From the NCBI GenBank assembly GCA_017607445.1, contig JAEVHH010000001.1, positions 5,890,001 to 5,954,000 of the forward strand: DNA of 64,000 nt, written 5' to 3'. This DNA is from Histoplasma ohiense (Eukaryota; Ascomycota; Eurotiomycetes; Onygenales; Ajellomycetaceae). Of this stretch, positions 49,680 through 61,809 are shown in pieces (positions within the stretch are counted from its first letter, which is position 1; each line of letters starts with the position of its first letter). A program made the position numbers and the translations under genes. The notes below the pieces were generated by a model. It did no database searches. It was not told the DNA's origin and saw only the letters and a program-made list of their open reading frames with translations.

Positions 49680-50409
49680 ATGGCTCTCCTCGACACCGCC
49701 ATGCGCGGCCTGCTCTTCTGCACCCGCCTGCTCCAGTGGTGCAGCGCCGTGATCGTCATGGGCATCGTGGCCTTCTTCCTCCACAAGGGGCCGAAGGGCC
49801 AACATCTGAAATACGAGATCGTTATCGTGCGTTGTATATATCCATCTCTAGAATATTGATCGAGGTACTAACAGAACCCAGGCTGTATTATCCGTTGCCT
49901 TCTTCCTGCCCGGTCTGCTGTCCGCCTTCATCCCCGCCGTGGGCAAGATCGCGTTCCCGATTGATATCATCTTCTCCTATCTGTATGTGTCTGCTTTTCT
50001 CCTTTTATACACTCTCATTTCTACAACGACAGAATAGCAATCGTGAACCCGGCTAACAACCGTCACCAGCTGGTTAACCTCCTTTATCTTCACGGCGCAA
50101 GACTACAACCTGGGCGTCTGTGGTCTCAACGCGCCCCCCGGCGGCCGCTGCTCGCTCAAGCATGCTCTCGAGGCCTTCACCTTCCTGGCATTGTATGATA
50201 GTCCCTGTTCCCATCCAGCTCCCTTTCCCCCTTTCCCCTATACGAGCATAGTTAACGTATATTTTAACTTCAGCTTCGGCTGCCTCGCCTCCGCGATGCT
50301 CGAGATCTATAACCTGTGGGCATACCACAAGTCGCGCTCTGTGACGGCGCATCCCACGAAGGAGGTGCCGCGGCAGTCGGCGGAGACGGAGGGGACGGCG
50401 GCAGTGTAG
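49680..50409 (+). CDS. MARVEL-domain membrane protein
   Basis: Exons 49680-49826, 49882-49982, 50070-50192 and 50274-50409 give 168 aa. Four membrane helices in the MARVEL arrangement: LLQWCSAVIVMGIVAFFL, AVLSVAFFLPGLLSAFIPAV, IDIIFSYLWLTSFIFTAQDY and HALEAFTFLALFFGCLASAML. The loop between TM3 and TM4 has NLGVCGLNAPPGGRCSLKHALEAF, with a cysteine pair and the conserved C-x-KxxxAF element of fungal MARVEL proteins. The short cytosolic tail is polar. MARVEL proteins organise membrane subdomains, eisosomes or vesicle traffic. A TACTAAC branch site is visible in intron 1. The stop is followed by a T17 run. Confidence 0.9.
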
Positions 50410-51618
50410 TTTTTTTTTTTTTTTTTTCCTTTAATTTTTGTGTATCCCGGTTTGAATTGAATTGAATACGAAATATGATATGAAAATGATTTATGAACAA
50501 TGTATGCGGTTACGGTGTGCGTGAGTGGGGTGGCCGGTGGTCTATAGGTGAAAGGGCTAGTGGTAATATTCTGCTCTTGATTTATTTATATCCCGCCTGG
50601 GCTCTGGTTTTGGTTTTCCTTGATGTTGACAAGGGTTGTGGATGGATGGATCTCTGGCAATGGCTTGACGGGCCATTTACAGTATCTATGCGAATGCGAG
50701 GTGAAGGACGGGTGGGACGGATCTAGGCTGTCTCCTATTCTTGTTGCATTGTGTACTTTGTCTTGATACCTAACTAATTCCTCCAAATCCCCAATCTGAC
50801 TCGTTTACAACTTACTTGTTGAACTAGTACCTTTTTGCAAAGAGAGATTTCTGCAGTTGGAAATTGGAATCGATATCGACGCGGAGTCCGTTTTGGAAAT
50901 CTGCGTAGGTTGCGCCGTGATAAGTTGTCATGCCACTGGTCCGCATGTTTGTTCACCCGAGTCAGAGGAGGGCAGGGAGAGGAAAGACTATTTCCTCTCA
51001 TCCGTTCTCTGGCTTTTTTTCCCTTTCACATTTCTTCGTGTTGTGGTACAGTTGCGGCGGCAACATATACTGTGAGACCGTGAACATGTCATCCCGTACT
51101 GAAGGCGAGATTTAGTCCTCGACCTCACCATCTTCATTTCCCTCGTCAGTCCGGAAAGCCGTATATCTCCGTTAAATACATGCTGGCTGAACAAACCCGT
51201 TCGGGGTTCAATATGTCAAGTTCACTGAGTGGCGCTGATGCCTCGATCCAGAGGGCTTTCGTGCTCTCGATAGTTATATCGACATGAACATACTACCAGC
51301 ATGGTGCTGGTGGTGATCGAGCTCTTTTGCCTCAGTGGCCTAACAGAATATATAAAAAATCAAGGGCAAGTCACAGTTAACGATTGAATTCAACCTGTAC
51401 ATCCATTCGAAGGCCCTTTAAAACAAAACACTTTCCCCGTCCTTTGGACAATCGCTTTCTAAAAAGGAGACCTCTTATCCAAATCACACAGTTACATACC
51501 AATGTGAAAAAAAGTAAAAATAAAAACAAAAATGACATTGAAATTGAAACTGAAAAAGACAAGATTAAAAAGACATAAAACGTCCCCCCTCCCGCCCCCC
51601 CTCCCCCCCACGCTCCCT
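50410..51618. other. Intergenic region between convergent MARVEL and GH76 genes
   Basis: No gene seen. A C-rich tract at about 51584-51612 lies directly after the mannosidase stop codon on its 3' side. Confidence 0.5.
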
Positions 51619-53182
51619 TTACAACAACAAAGAAGCCCCACCCAAAATAAACCCCAGAAACACAGCCGTTAAAATAGCAGCCCCAATCTGATCGCCCACA
51701 GTGATCGGCCTCGTAGCAATCTCCTGCAGTAAATCGCCCCTGATGAACCCCGCGCCCACCTCACCCTTGCTCGTCCCGTTCGTCTTCGTCGACACAGGCA
51801 GCGGCGCGCGCCGGACCAGCAGCCCCTGAATCACCTCGAGCGCCGCCATCAGCTGCCCCAGCCCTGCGCTGCCCTCGAAGAGGCCGACATTCCACTTCTG
51901 CGAGCACTGCGCGCCGTTGGTGCCGATGGTGCAGGCGCTGGCGGCGCCGGCGGCAGAGGCGCGCAGGATGGGCAGGAGCCGCGCCGTCGTGAAGGGGCAA
52001 ATTTGCATCGTGGCGGCCATCCAGCGCGCGAGGTAGGCTTTGAAGGAGAGCTGGTCGGTTGTGCATTTGTTGTGGGCTTCGCAGGTGGGTTCGTAGAGGA
52101 CGTTGGAGCCTTTGTGGATGAAGATGTGGAGGGCGTTGATGATGTTTTGCAGGCGGGTTTCCATATCTCGCTGCCGTTGGTCTGTTTGGAGGGGCGAAGG
52201 GGAGGGGGGGGAAAGAGGGGAGGTTAGCTGTCGCTTTTTCTAGACAATAGATGGCAGATGGGTTGGGTGGAAAGGGTATGAGGCGGGATTTGACACTAAC
52301 GAATTGATACATATGAGCTGCGCCTAGCATAAATATGCCCGCATTGTACGTCCATCGGTTGCGATTAAGCTGCGAGCAGTTCTTCAAGTCATCCGTGCCA
52401 TCCAGGAAATAATAGTCGGGCGTAATCAGACCAATGCGCTGCACCCACTCCCACGTCTTTTCCGCCCAAACTGCATACGTATGGTTGTTCGTATAGGTCG
52501 CCAGCCGTGCCGCGATGTTGAAGAAGCACCCGTTCGAGATGGTATTCTTGTAGTTGAAGCCTTTGTTGAAGCGGAAGATCTGCCATTTAAGGCCCCCGCC
52601 GCACGTCTCCATGTCCCAGCGCGCTGCCTGTGAGTTAAAGGTGCCCTGCACCAGGGTGAGCCACTGCGGCTGGTCGGGCGGCGGGTCGGTGAATCTCCGC
52701 TCTGCGGCGGCCATGGCGGCTAGAGCCCAGAAGCATTGGTCGTCGTTGCCCTCGACTCTCGTCTGGTTGGCCGGCATGAAGTTCTGGGTCTCGCTGGCCT
52801 GGTGCAGCATGGCTTGTATGATGATATTGTTGTATGTCGAGTCGCCGGTGTAGAACCAGTAGTCGATCAAGGAACCGAACATCGGCCCAGCCTCCCACCA
52901 GTAGTATGGCGGGGGAAGGTATCCGGGGATACCTCCAGGTCGATCGCCGGTGTAGTAGTGTCTCACCCCTTCTGCGAGGACTCGAGCTGTCATTACGACG
53001 GAGTCTAGTTGATGTCGTGTGTGTGGTGTGAGTGGATGTGGATGCTCTTGGACTACAGATATATTCGAAGGGGTCCAAAGGGGAGGGGGGGTTTTAATAC
53101 CATCATTGTCGAGGTCCACATCAATGCCATGTATGGGAAGGGCGAGCAGCAGCAGGTGGAGGAAAGTCGAGATAATTGACAT
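51619..53182 (-). CDS. GH76 Dfg5/Dcw1-type GPI-anchored mannan endo-1,6-alpha-mannosidase
   Basis: Exon 1 (53182-52301) starts with a signal peptide (MSIISTFLHLLLLALPIHG) and encodes the (alpha/alpha)6 barrel: YLPPPYYWWEAGPMFGSLIDYW, the catalytic Asp pair in EGNDDQCFWALAAM, CGGGLKWQIFRFNKGFNYKNT and WTYNAGIFMLGAA. Exon 2 carries KCTTDQLSFKAYLARWMA, CSQKWN and a hydrophobic C-terminal tail (GAAILTAVFLGFILGGASLLL) typical of GPI attachment. These enzymes cross-link GPI proteins into the cell wall. The junction is problematic: with acceptor 52181 the conserved TNGSEIW motif appears but the frame breaks 20 bases later in an A3 run; with acceptor 52170 the frame holds (477 aa) but TNGSE is lost. 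Confidence 0.88.
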
Positions 53183-54115
53183 TGACTGCCGTGACCCAGC
53201 TGGAGACGGTGGCCAAGATGGGTACGCTTGTACCTGCATCCTAGAGATACAATTGAGGTAAGATGCCGCCAACCAAAGGGCGGCTGTTTCGTACACAACG
53301 GCTGAGAGGTCGCGGCAAAGACGACAAGGAATTTATACCAGCATTGTCTCTCAGTCCAATGCGTGGATTGCGTGTGGCATGCATCATATCGGCAATGCAG
53401 ATGGCTGGCCGTTTGAATGAAGAATATCAAAGCTCAGACAAAGCAGCCATGGATGGGCTGTTCGAAAGACGTTTCATATCTATATTTCTCATACCCCATC
53501 CATCCATGGATAACAAAGGGTCCCAGCCAACAAAAATAAGCCTTTCTAAACATCGCCCAACCTCTTTGGGCAGCGTTAGTGTGCTGTGGTTGGGTCTGCG
53601 ATATCCTGCTGGGTGGAGTAGTGGCCATTAGTTACTCGGGGCAAGGAAAATGGTAAAAGTTGGGGATCATTCATGAGCATTGAGTTATGCTGAACGGCAA
53701 GCCAAAGGAGTAGTAAAAATGCCATACCGCGCATTTATGTGCAAGAAGGTATATTCCACAGGAATGACAACGGTAATCTCATCATCTAGTTGCGAGGCGC
53801 CCTGAGCGTCTTCTAATTAGACCATAGAGACAATGCTTGGGCGACGAGCAGGCAAGGTACATTTTTTCATTTCTCATAGTGAAGAATGATTTATTGTATA
53901 TTCATATTTTATGTTGCCTTTTTACATCATTGATTATTTATTTATTTCTTTCTTTCTTTCCTCTAGCGTTTCTCTCTTTAAAACATAAATCAAGCATCCA
54001 TGGCAATCACCAATCTACTCAAAAACGAAAATACGCAATCTGAAAAAGTAGAACAGAAGCTGGAAAAATTAAAAAAAAAAAAAAAAGGAAGGAAATAACA
54101 ATCACCCCTTTAAAT
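53183..54115. other. Intergenic region between GH76 and PFK genes
   Basis: No gene seen. A 122-codon ORF at 53263-53631 is not family-like. T/A-rich sequence precedes the PFK 3' end, with an A18 run near 54069-54086. Confidence 0.45.
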
Positions 54116-56702
54116 CTACTCTGTAAAATGACAGTCGTCAAGCGGCGCGTATGCCCCCCACCCTTCCTCCTCCGCCATCCGAAGTACCCCGTTGTGATCC
54201 TCCCCGGGCCGCCCACTAAGCGTATCCACAAGCTCCTTCAGCCCCATCCAAAAATCATTCTTCGGCCTCCGACGCACCCAGTCCGTATCCGTCTCCTCCA
54301 GTCCGCCCCTCCCCGAAGCATCGGGCCCCATCGGCCCAAACACAACCTCACTCCCCTTAATCCCGATAACGACGCTGGACATCGGATCCGCCGCAATGGA
54401 CTCCCCACTGCGCCCAAAGAACGTCTCCATGTGCTCGATGCATTTTATCGCCATGCGCAGCGCCCGCACGCGGTCCATCGGCGATGGTTTCCCGCCCTGT
54501 TGGAAGTGGCCGGGAACGGCGGCCCGGGACTCGAAGCGCCCACGCGCTTCCTCTTTGATCATGTCGGCAATTACCTGGGTGGTGTAGGTGGCCGAGGCGC
54601 GCTCGTTGCGGAGGATGATCTTCCCCGCATGGCTGGCGCCGCGATCTGTCGCAAAGTTGTGACGTAGGTATTCGATGTCTCGCGAGAGCATTTTGATGTC
54701 GATTCCCTCCTCGGGGATGTAGACGGCGTACGCTCCGACGGCAAGGCCGGCCATGACAGCTATGTAACCTGAGCGGCCGCCTTGGGTTTCAATGACGAAG
54801 ACCCGTCGGCGGGAAGAGGAGGCGGATTGGCGAATTACGTCGCAGAAGTTGATGAGCGTGTTGAGACAGGTGTCGCTACCGAGGGAATATTCAGTACCCG
54901 GGACGTTGTTGGAGATGGTCGCCGGGAGGATGACGAGAGGAATTCGGAAAGCGGGATACTGATCACGAGCTTTGCGGAGCTGGCTTACTGCCGTGAAGGC
55001 TTCGAAACCACCGATGACGAAAAGGGCATCGAACTTGTACAGCTCGAAGCATTCGGCGGTCTTGGGCATGTCTTCGGAGGGGAGGCCGCGGTTTGTGCCG
55101 ATTTCGGAACCGCCTTCATTTACCCATGAGTCTGACTCGAGCCATGAAACTTCCCGGACGGAACCCAGCGGCTTATCCGCGTGGTGCCGGCATAAGCCTG
55201 GAAAACCATTGTATATCGCAATTGGCGTGTGACCTCGGGCGATACAATAGGCGACAGCTGCGCGTGTTGCGGGATTCATTCCACCAGCAGGTGCACCAAC
55301 ATGGATAATTGCGATTCGCATACGCTGAGTCGAGGATTTCATGTTAGCGAAATAAAAAAATCAAGTGAAATAAATAATATCTTTAAATAAAACTAGTACA
55401 GAACGAAACAAAAAATAAGAATTCAATGTAGACATTTAAATTAAACGTACTTTATTTTCTGGTAACTGCAACTTGGGATGGTGAGGAGTTGCCGTATTGA
55501 TATACGCCCTGTGATAGGCTTTGAATTCCGCGTCTCGCATATCCAAGGCCGTCGCAAAATCTTTGTCCTTGATGGCCTGGGTCACTTGCTTCGTGACGCG
55601 AACAGCTTCGACAAGGGATGTCGGCTCGATTTTGTTTTCTCTGATGGTTATGATAGGTGAGGGAGACCCGGGTTTAGCTTCCAAAACTGCTTTGACAGCT
55701 TCTATCCCCTGAAGTGTGCCCAGCCACCGATCATAGGCGCATGCGGGCCCTCCTCGCTGTGTGTGGCCGAGAACGGTGACCCGAGTATCAAGCTTCAGTC
55801 TGTTGCTCAGAAGGTCCTTCACTGATCCAGATGTTATCTTATTAAGGTTACTATCCTGAGCACCTTCAGCAACGATAACGATGGTCCGGCGTTTGCCCCG
55901 TTTTCGATTCTATATATTCAAATGAGAAATTAGTTAGCAAGGTATGTATGCATGCGCATTGCACCAGCACCTGCACAATTTATACCTGAGTGATAATTTC
56001 ACACATGTCTCCTTCCCAACCATCTCGTGGCGGCCTCTCCGGAATGAACAACCAGTCCGCCCCTGTGCTGATGGCCGACATCATAGCCAGCCACCCGCAA
56101 TGTCGTCCCATCACTTCAATCACAAATCCGCGCTGATGGGAAGCTGCGGTATCGAATACCTCATCAACAGCCTCGCATATGCGGTGGAGTGATGAATAAC
56201 AGCCAACAGTGGCATCCGTTGTTGACATATCGTTGTCAATTGAACCCACAACACCCACGATATTGAGGCAATGGTACGGCTTCACCTCGTCCGGGGTCAA
56301 CTCCCCCTTCTCCACCAGCTCGGCCAATAAGCCAGGCCACTCTCCCCGGAAGAGATCCGCACCGGTCAAACTGCCATCTCCACCACAGACGACGAGCGCA
56401 TCGATTCCACGCACAACCAGATTTTTAGCAGCACGCATGCGCCCCTCTCGTGTCATGAAGCTCATGCTGCGAGCAGAGCCAATTAGAGTACCCCCCCGCG
56501 ACAACCAGCCGCGCACATCTTCCCAGTACATCCGCCGGATCAACTCCCCGCCCTGCACAAGGCCTTCATAGCCTTCGTGGATAGCGTAGGCCTCACAACC
56601 ACAGTGGGTAGACATGCGGACGACCGCGCGGACCACACCATTCATCCCAGGGGCATCCCCGCCACTTGTGAGCACAGCGATACGGCGACGCTTGGATGCC
56701 AT
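54116..56702 (-). CDS. pfkA: ATP-dependent 6-phosphofructokinase
   Basis: Exons 56702-55986, 55909-55451 and 55324-54116 give 794 aa, the size of filamentous-fungal PFK. N-terminal half: RRIAVLTSGGDAPGMN at the ATP site, CGGDGSLTGAD, GSIDNDM at the sugar-phosphate site, EVMGRHCGWLA, and the signature GHTQRGGPACAYDR around residues 287-300. C-terminal half: IIHVGAPAGGMNPATRAAV, LPATISNNVPGTE and ETQGGRSGYIA, the degenerate repeat that forms the allosteric site in eukaryotic PFK. It phosphorylates fructose 6-phosphate to the 1,6-bisphosphate, the committed step of glycolysis, in the cytosol. Unlike yeast subunits, there is no N-terminal glyoxalase-like extension: the reading starts MASKRRRIAVL, as in Aspergillus. 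Confidence 0.97.
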
Positions 56703-58176
56703 GGTTTTGAGTAGCCGATAAAGTAATGAAGGGTATCGGATTGCCAGGCAATAATAGGTTATTTACTTGCAGCGGCTAACAGTTTACTTATGCCTTATGC
56801 CAGGTAGCTATATATCAACGATCCCCAGTCTCGATCAAAGCAGGAGGGGTAGGGGGCAGGGGGGTTAGTTGTGATGCAACTCCAAGAAATTGAGCCAGCA
56901 AATTCCTCTAATTCCAAAATGTATACCGGGTCAGCGCAAACACAGCAATCTAGGCATGTACAAGAGACACAATTGCAGAAAACCACCGACTGTAGTGTTG
57001 ATTGAACAAGTTGTCGTCGAACTAATCTGGCATCTGGTCCTGCCCGAAAAAGTCAATGAGGGCGTCATGATGACTAAACAGAAGCTCTGGGCGATCATGA
57101 GGGTCCACTAAACTTTATTTAGGTTAGCGCACGGACGATCCAAGGTCGTCTCGAAGGTCTGTGCGCGGCTGATCAAGGGTGGAAATGTTTGATATCATTC
57201 ACAATCGTCTTACTGCCTCCCTGAAAAAGAGTAAAATAAGTACAAACAGATAATAAAATAAAACCCAAAAAAGTGGAAAAAAAAAAAAATGAACCAAAGG
57301 CAAAAGAGAATCATCGGTTCAAACAATATCCAAAATAAATACCAAATATTTGTCAAAGAAAATCACAGAGTGGGGGAGAAAAACAAAGAAAAACAAAAGG
57401 CAACACACAAATTGCCCTGCATCACAGTTAAGTAAGTTGTTGGCGCATTTCAAATCAACCACTTCTGCAATTCTCTCGCGTGTCTCTATTCGTTGATACA
57501 CTGTACGTCACCGCATTCCTCAGACCTGCTTCAGCTTCTGGATATGAGCTGATTTTCCCGCTGAAAAAGGCGTACGGTCAACGGGTTAAATTCAATAATA
57601 AGACTGGAGATTTAATCATGTGGAGAAAGAAGGCTCTTGCTAGCTCGCCTACGTATTCTGAAAACTCCTACCCAACCAGGCACGGGCCATGGATCTACGA
57701 GCTCCCGAAGCCCTAACAGTCCTCACACCATTGTGTAGTTGAAAAGCCAGAGCAAGAAGATCAAGTAATTCATTCAACGACGTGTGAAGAGCCCGGCCAA
57801 TCAATTGACTAAGGGGCTGTGAATCCACTATACACAATGCAGCAATTCTAGCTAAGGAACACGAAAAGAGCTTGATGTATTTCTGCTGGAGTGTGCCGAT
57901 GCTCGCTGATGCAAAAGGAGATGCTGCAGAGGGTGGCTTTCGGAATGCTAGTAGCTATTGAAGAACACGATGAGGATAATTGTGTTGAGGGACTCTTATG
58001 CAGCTAATTAACTTCTCTGTACTAGAACCGGGATCACAGGCCGCACCCTCTGCATGGCTTTGATAATAACCATGCACGAAGACACTATTAGAACACTACC
58101 CTTTCTCAAAGCCATAGACCAGGATAAATAAATAACCTTGTCAGCACAAAAGCAATTCTACTGAAAATATCTTGGC
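56703..58176. other. Intergenic region upstream of PFK
   Basis: No supported gene. A 78-codon ORF at 57480-57716 and a minus one at 57837-57649 overlap without family resemblance. It probably includes the PFK promoter. Confidence 0.45.
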
Positions 58177-59994
58177 CTAAGACTCATCAGAAAGGTATTG
58201 CCCAGAAATCTCATCTTCGGTTGTGTTCTCATCATCCGATGGGTGGATAGTATCCCCCTCTACCCACCGATCCAATTGTCTCTTTTGCTTAGTTGACACT
58301 ACAAATCGTTCCTCGAAAACCGCTCGCACCGCAGTCCGCGTGCTCTGTCTGAAGGTACCGGAATGTGAGACAACGAATAGCACGGCGTTGTAAACCTTGG
58401 CAGAATCTCTCTCTCCATCACTGAATTCGCCACGTATTATCAGGAATAAAAGTCGAAATGCTGCGTCTCGTGCTCTGGATTTATTACCCCTCCCGGCTCG
58501 ATAACACTCATACTCGAGTTCGTAATCGGTTTTGCAGGCCCTCAAATCGGCAAAAATATCATTAACTGATTGCCCTGCCAGTACGTCGACCCCTAGGAAA
58601 TCATATGTCTCACAGAGAATATGATACTGGGCGATACCGCCTCTCAAAGAGCGAAAACATTGCCGGTAGCCGGACTCCAAACCCTTGAGAGCGACGTCAA
58701 ACAAAGGAATATCCTGGTGGATGAGATTTGTGCTTTGCGGCTGGGCAAGACGTTGAGAGCTAACGAAGGTCGAGAAATATGGCATCCTCGAGATGTCAAT
58801 GTTGTAGAAAGCATCCCCGATTTTGATTGTTGTTTTTTGAGCCTCCGATTCAGGCGCCTGGGTCGACTCCATTTTGTTGTCGAATTTCGAATAAAGATCA
58901 TCCGGCAACATCCTGCTTCCACTCCTCATCCAAACTCCAAGGCTATCGCTTCGGCCGTCATATTTGATAACGGCGTTCCCGCCATTTTCTCTCACCGCTC
59001 TAATGATTTCCTTAATCAGTATTACCAACGCCCGAAGATCACTAGAATGCCCCTCTTCCCACTTAGCCAGCTCGCGAGTGACATCTTCGACTTTTGGTGG
59101 TCCAAATACGCCATCTCTGTGGTAGGCACGCACGAGATTGGGTGTTTGCGACACCCATAGCTGTGGAAGGACTTCTCCCATTCTGATATGCCTATGGAAC
59201 ACACGTGTTTTGATTTCAAGAGTTGACTGGATTGGTACCCGTTTGCCTTGCTCTTTGATAGCTAGTTTGGACCCGGTGGAACGAGAGCGGCTTTCGGTTG
59301 GCGAAAGAGACAGGGTTTTCATCGAGCTCAGCAAATCCCCATCGCCCGATTCCAAGCTGGATGGTTGAGGTTTTGGAAGTCCATCAACAAACGCGTCGGC
59401 TTCGTAGCGTACTATTATTTTCAAATCGCCGAAGTTGTATGAGATGATCCCATGATGTCCCGTACTACCGGAGACCTGAGTAGTGGTGAATGCCTTCTCA
59501 AACTCATGGCCATAACCCCTGAAATCGTTTGGTCCGATGAACGTATATGTCTCGGTTTCCACCCGACAAAAAATGGCTGTATTGTTCCTCACCTCAACAT
59601 CGATAGCAAAAGGTTCGCGTCCATTTTTGGAAAGACTTGGATTGATGAATGATAGAAGTTTGCGAACATTGTTTCGATCGGTTATTAGGTCAACTGGGTT
59701 TATGTTGTATGAAGGATTTTCGATGTACAACGAGCGAAAGAGTGGCTCTAACGGACTTTCAGGATGGCGAACCGCGTTTTGAGCGATATAAATGAGTCCA
59801 GAGTCTTTGGCCACCTTCTTGTCGGTCTTGGATGGAGACCACAGAGGAGGGCAGCCTGGGACGGCAATAGTGGGGATAGGCGATTCGATCCAGCTATAAG
59901 AAGACAACGGCTCGACATTCGTGATGGTTGGCCCTATTTCGTCAGCATTTGTCAAAGCCGGACGAGGAATGGCTGCGGTGCGGATAGGCGCCAT
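58177..59994 (-). CDS. Conserved fungal protein of unknown function (often mislabelled GGPP synthetase)
   Basis: Single exon of 605 aa. The opening SSYSWIESPIPTIAVPGCPPLWSP, then KDSGLIYIAQNAVRHPESPLEPLFRSLYI and RNNVRKLLSFINPSLSKNGREPFAIDVEV, are hallmarks of a Pezizomycotina family. From memory it carries the name geranylgeranyl pyrophosphate synthetase in many annotations, but I see no DDxxD prenyl-diphosphate motif in it, so I do not accept that function. A central region (HGIISYNFGDLKIIVRYEADAFVDG) resembles a nuclease-like fold of the RAI1/PD-(D/E)xK type; this is a guess from strand and acidic pattern only. No signal peptide or membrane segment is seen. The C terminus is acidic. Confidence 0.85.
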   Translation of the reverse strand: MAPIRTAAIPRPALTNADEIGPTITNVEPLSSYSWIESPIPTIAVPGCPPLWSPSKTDKKVAKDSGLIYIAQNAVRHPESPLEPLFRSLYIENPSYNINPVDLITDRNNVRKLLSFINPSLSKNGREPFAIDVEVRNNTAIFCRVETETYTFIGPNDFRGYGHEFEKAFTTTQVSGSTGHHGIISYNFGDLKIIVRYEADAFVDGLPKPQPSSLESGDGDLLSSMKTLSLSPTESRSRSTGSKLAIKEQGKRVPIQSTLEIKTRVFHRHIRMGEVLPQLWVSQTPNLVRAYHRDGVFGPPKVEDVTRELAKWEEGHSSDLRALVILIKEIIRAVRENGGNAVIKYDGRSDSLGVWMRSGSRMLPDDLYSKFDNKMESTQAPESEAQKTTIKIGDAFYNIDISRMPYFSTFVSSQRLAQPQSTNLIHQDIPLFDVALKGLESGYRQCFRSLRGGIAQYHILCETYDFLGVDVLAGQSVNDIFADLRACKTDYELEYECYRAGRGNKSRARDAAFRLLFLIIRGEFSDGERDSAKVYNAVLFVVSHSGTFRQSTRTAVRAVFEERFVVSTKQKRQLDRWVEGDTIHPSDDENTTEDEISGQYLSDES

Positions 59995-60983
59995 CTTTGC
60001 CTTGGTTTCTCAGTTGGTTCGTGAGAAGGGAAAGAAAATTCAGATTTGCTTGTTTTATTTCATCACAATTCACATGTTTGGTGGCAACACATATGATGTT
60101 ATCACACACAGTTCTACTGGTAGTGAATCATCAACACAGAGCCCTGGAGTGAATTATTCATCCTATCTTCATGTACCTTCATGTACATTGTACCTCCAGT
60201 ATCTCCTTGTATCTCCATGTATGTCTGCTCCTCTAAAGCAAATCTGTCAAACTCCAGGCAATGATGATATTTTTTTCTTGCATGTAGCATGGAAGAGTTA
60301 TCCTTGAGTGTTCCAAATGAGACCAGACCCGTATTTAAAATCCATGAAGACTTCTCCCCCAATCTGCAAAGTCTCACTCGCACCTTGCAAATATATGGAA
60401 TAATTTCCTTTGCAATCAGATTTGAAAGTGCTGACATCGACTGGCTTCATGCTCTGGAAAAGTGGGGAAGTAGAACAGAGCCTTCTGGCTTTCTGGCTGC
60501 TCTACAGACTATTGGGATGGATGGGATCCAATCCTAACCCATTTCCCATGGATTCCGCCCGTGTGCCCATGGAGGTCCCGTTTCATGGCTGTTAACCAGC
60601 AAGGGCTGGAAATTACGGCATTCATTGAGCGCGTAACTGACGTTGAAGGGCTATACCATGAAGGCCCACAGAGCATAAACAGTCGCAGGCATAAACGGCC
60701 ACAGGGCCTGAGATGCTATACGGCCGGAGAATGACCAGTCTAGATGTGTACATCTCTATGTAGGCCGGCTGGCAGGGAAGTCAAATCAAGAATAAATCAT
60801 GGTTGTTAGTTACATTAAAGTTTCTTGGTGAACACCTTTGACTAACTTAGTTAGCGCAAAGCTCTTACTTCACTCTGGATGATGCAATCTCTGATTCTTT
60901 TTTCTTAATAGACAAGCCGCAATCGCTCGCTTGCGCTCGCTTATCCAGCTTGAAAACACGCCGTTTGATCCCTCGGGCGAACG
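59995..60983. other. Flank of the CpG-free block
   Basis: No gene. Two copies of GCTCGCTT, 2 bp apart, occur at 60925-60942 in an otherwise AT-rich stretch and may mark an element end. The last CpG before the block is at 60982-60983. Confidence 0.5.
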
Positions 60984-61482
60984 TAATGAGATATCCAATG
61001 GCTGCATGTGACTCATATACATGAATTCCATGTAATCTACAGCTGTCAATAGAGAACAATCACATAGATGAAAAAGATGAATAACACTGTAGTAGTGTTG
61101 TAGAGTTAATGTAGAAGCACTAAGTGAGATGTAATTAAATGCCAGACAGCTCATGTAGAGAACATAGTGATTACAATCAAATAGCAAGAAATTGAAATGT
61201 GACAATTTACATCTATCAACCCTCAAAATGTCTGTAATACAATCAAAGCAGCCAAAATGGCTGAATGTAAGTAGAGAACTGTCAAAAGATGAAGAGAAAT
61301 GACTCAGAAATGATGAAATTACAGTTAATAATAGTGCAGAGCAAGCTCAGCAGCTCACACTGTTCATCAATCTGCTCTTGCTTCACTCTCAGCAGTCTCA
61401 GCAGTTTCAGCAACCTCAGCAGCTCATCAGTCTGTCTACATCTATCTCTCAACAACCACATCAGCAGCTCATCAATGTATGA

Positions 61483-61809
61483 ACATCAGAATATAGACTA
61501 CAGCTGCTGATAGAACAAATTATCAAAGATGACAGCAGAATTATTGCACAACTACAAGAGATGAGATTCAAGAGAGATATAGTACTATATAAAAAGAATT
61601 TTAAACTTCAGCTAAAAAGAGTAACAAACATAGAATCAGCACTTGCTCACAGCTGTGACATCAAAGTCAACTCATCATACAGTTTGTGTGAGAAGAATCA
61701 CAGTTCATTTGTTGAATGTATTATGATCTTCAGTATATTGAAGAAGATCTGTGTGAATTGTCACTACAATTCACTAAGCAAACACTGCAGCTTGCAGTCT
61801 GATAAGTAA
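61483..61809 (+). pseudogene. Remnant of a DUF3716-like cysteine-cluster protein
   Basis: An open frame (61483-61809) reads EQIIKDDSRIIAQLQEMRFK, VTNIESALAHSCDIKVNSS, SLCEKNHSSFVECIMIFSIL and KKICVNCHYNSLSKHCSLQSD. The spacing of LCEK, EC, CVNCHY and HCS fits the cysteine pattern I associate with DUF3716, a fungal domain of unknown function. Upstream of a TGA at 61480-61482 lies a Gln-rich stretch (QQSQQFQQPQQ, about 61386-61468) with stops. It shares the CpG-free mutation pattern of the whole block and runs opposite to the helicase. Confidence 0.5.

Noticed and set aside
58177..59994. Geranylgeranyl diphosphate synthase
   Set aside because: The aspartate-rich DDxxD motifs are absent; the database-style name for this family does not fit the sequence.
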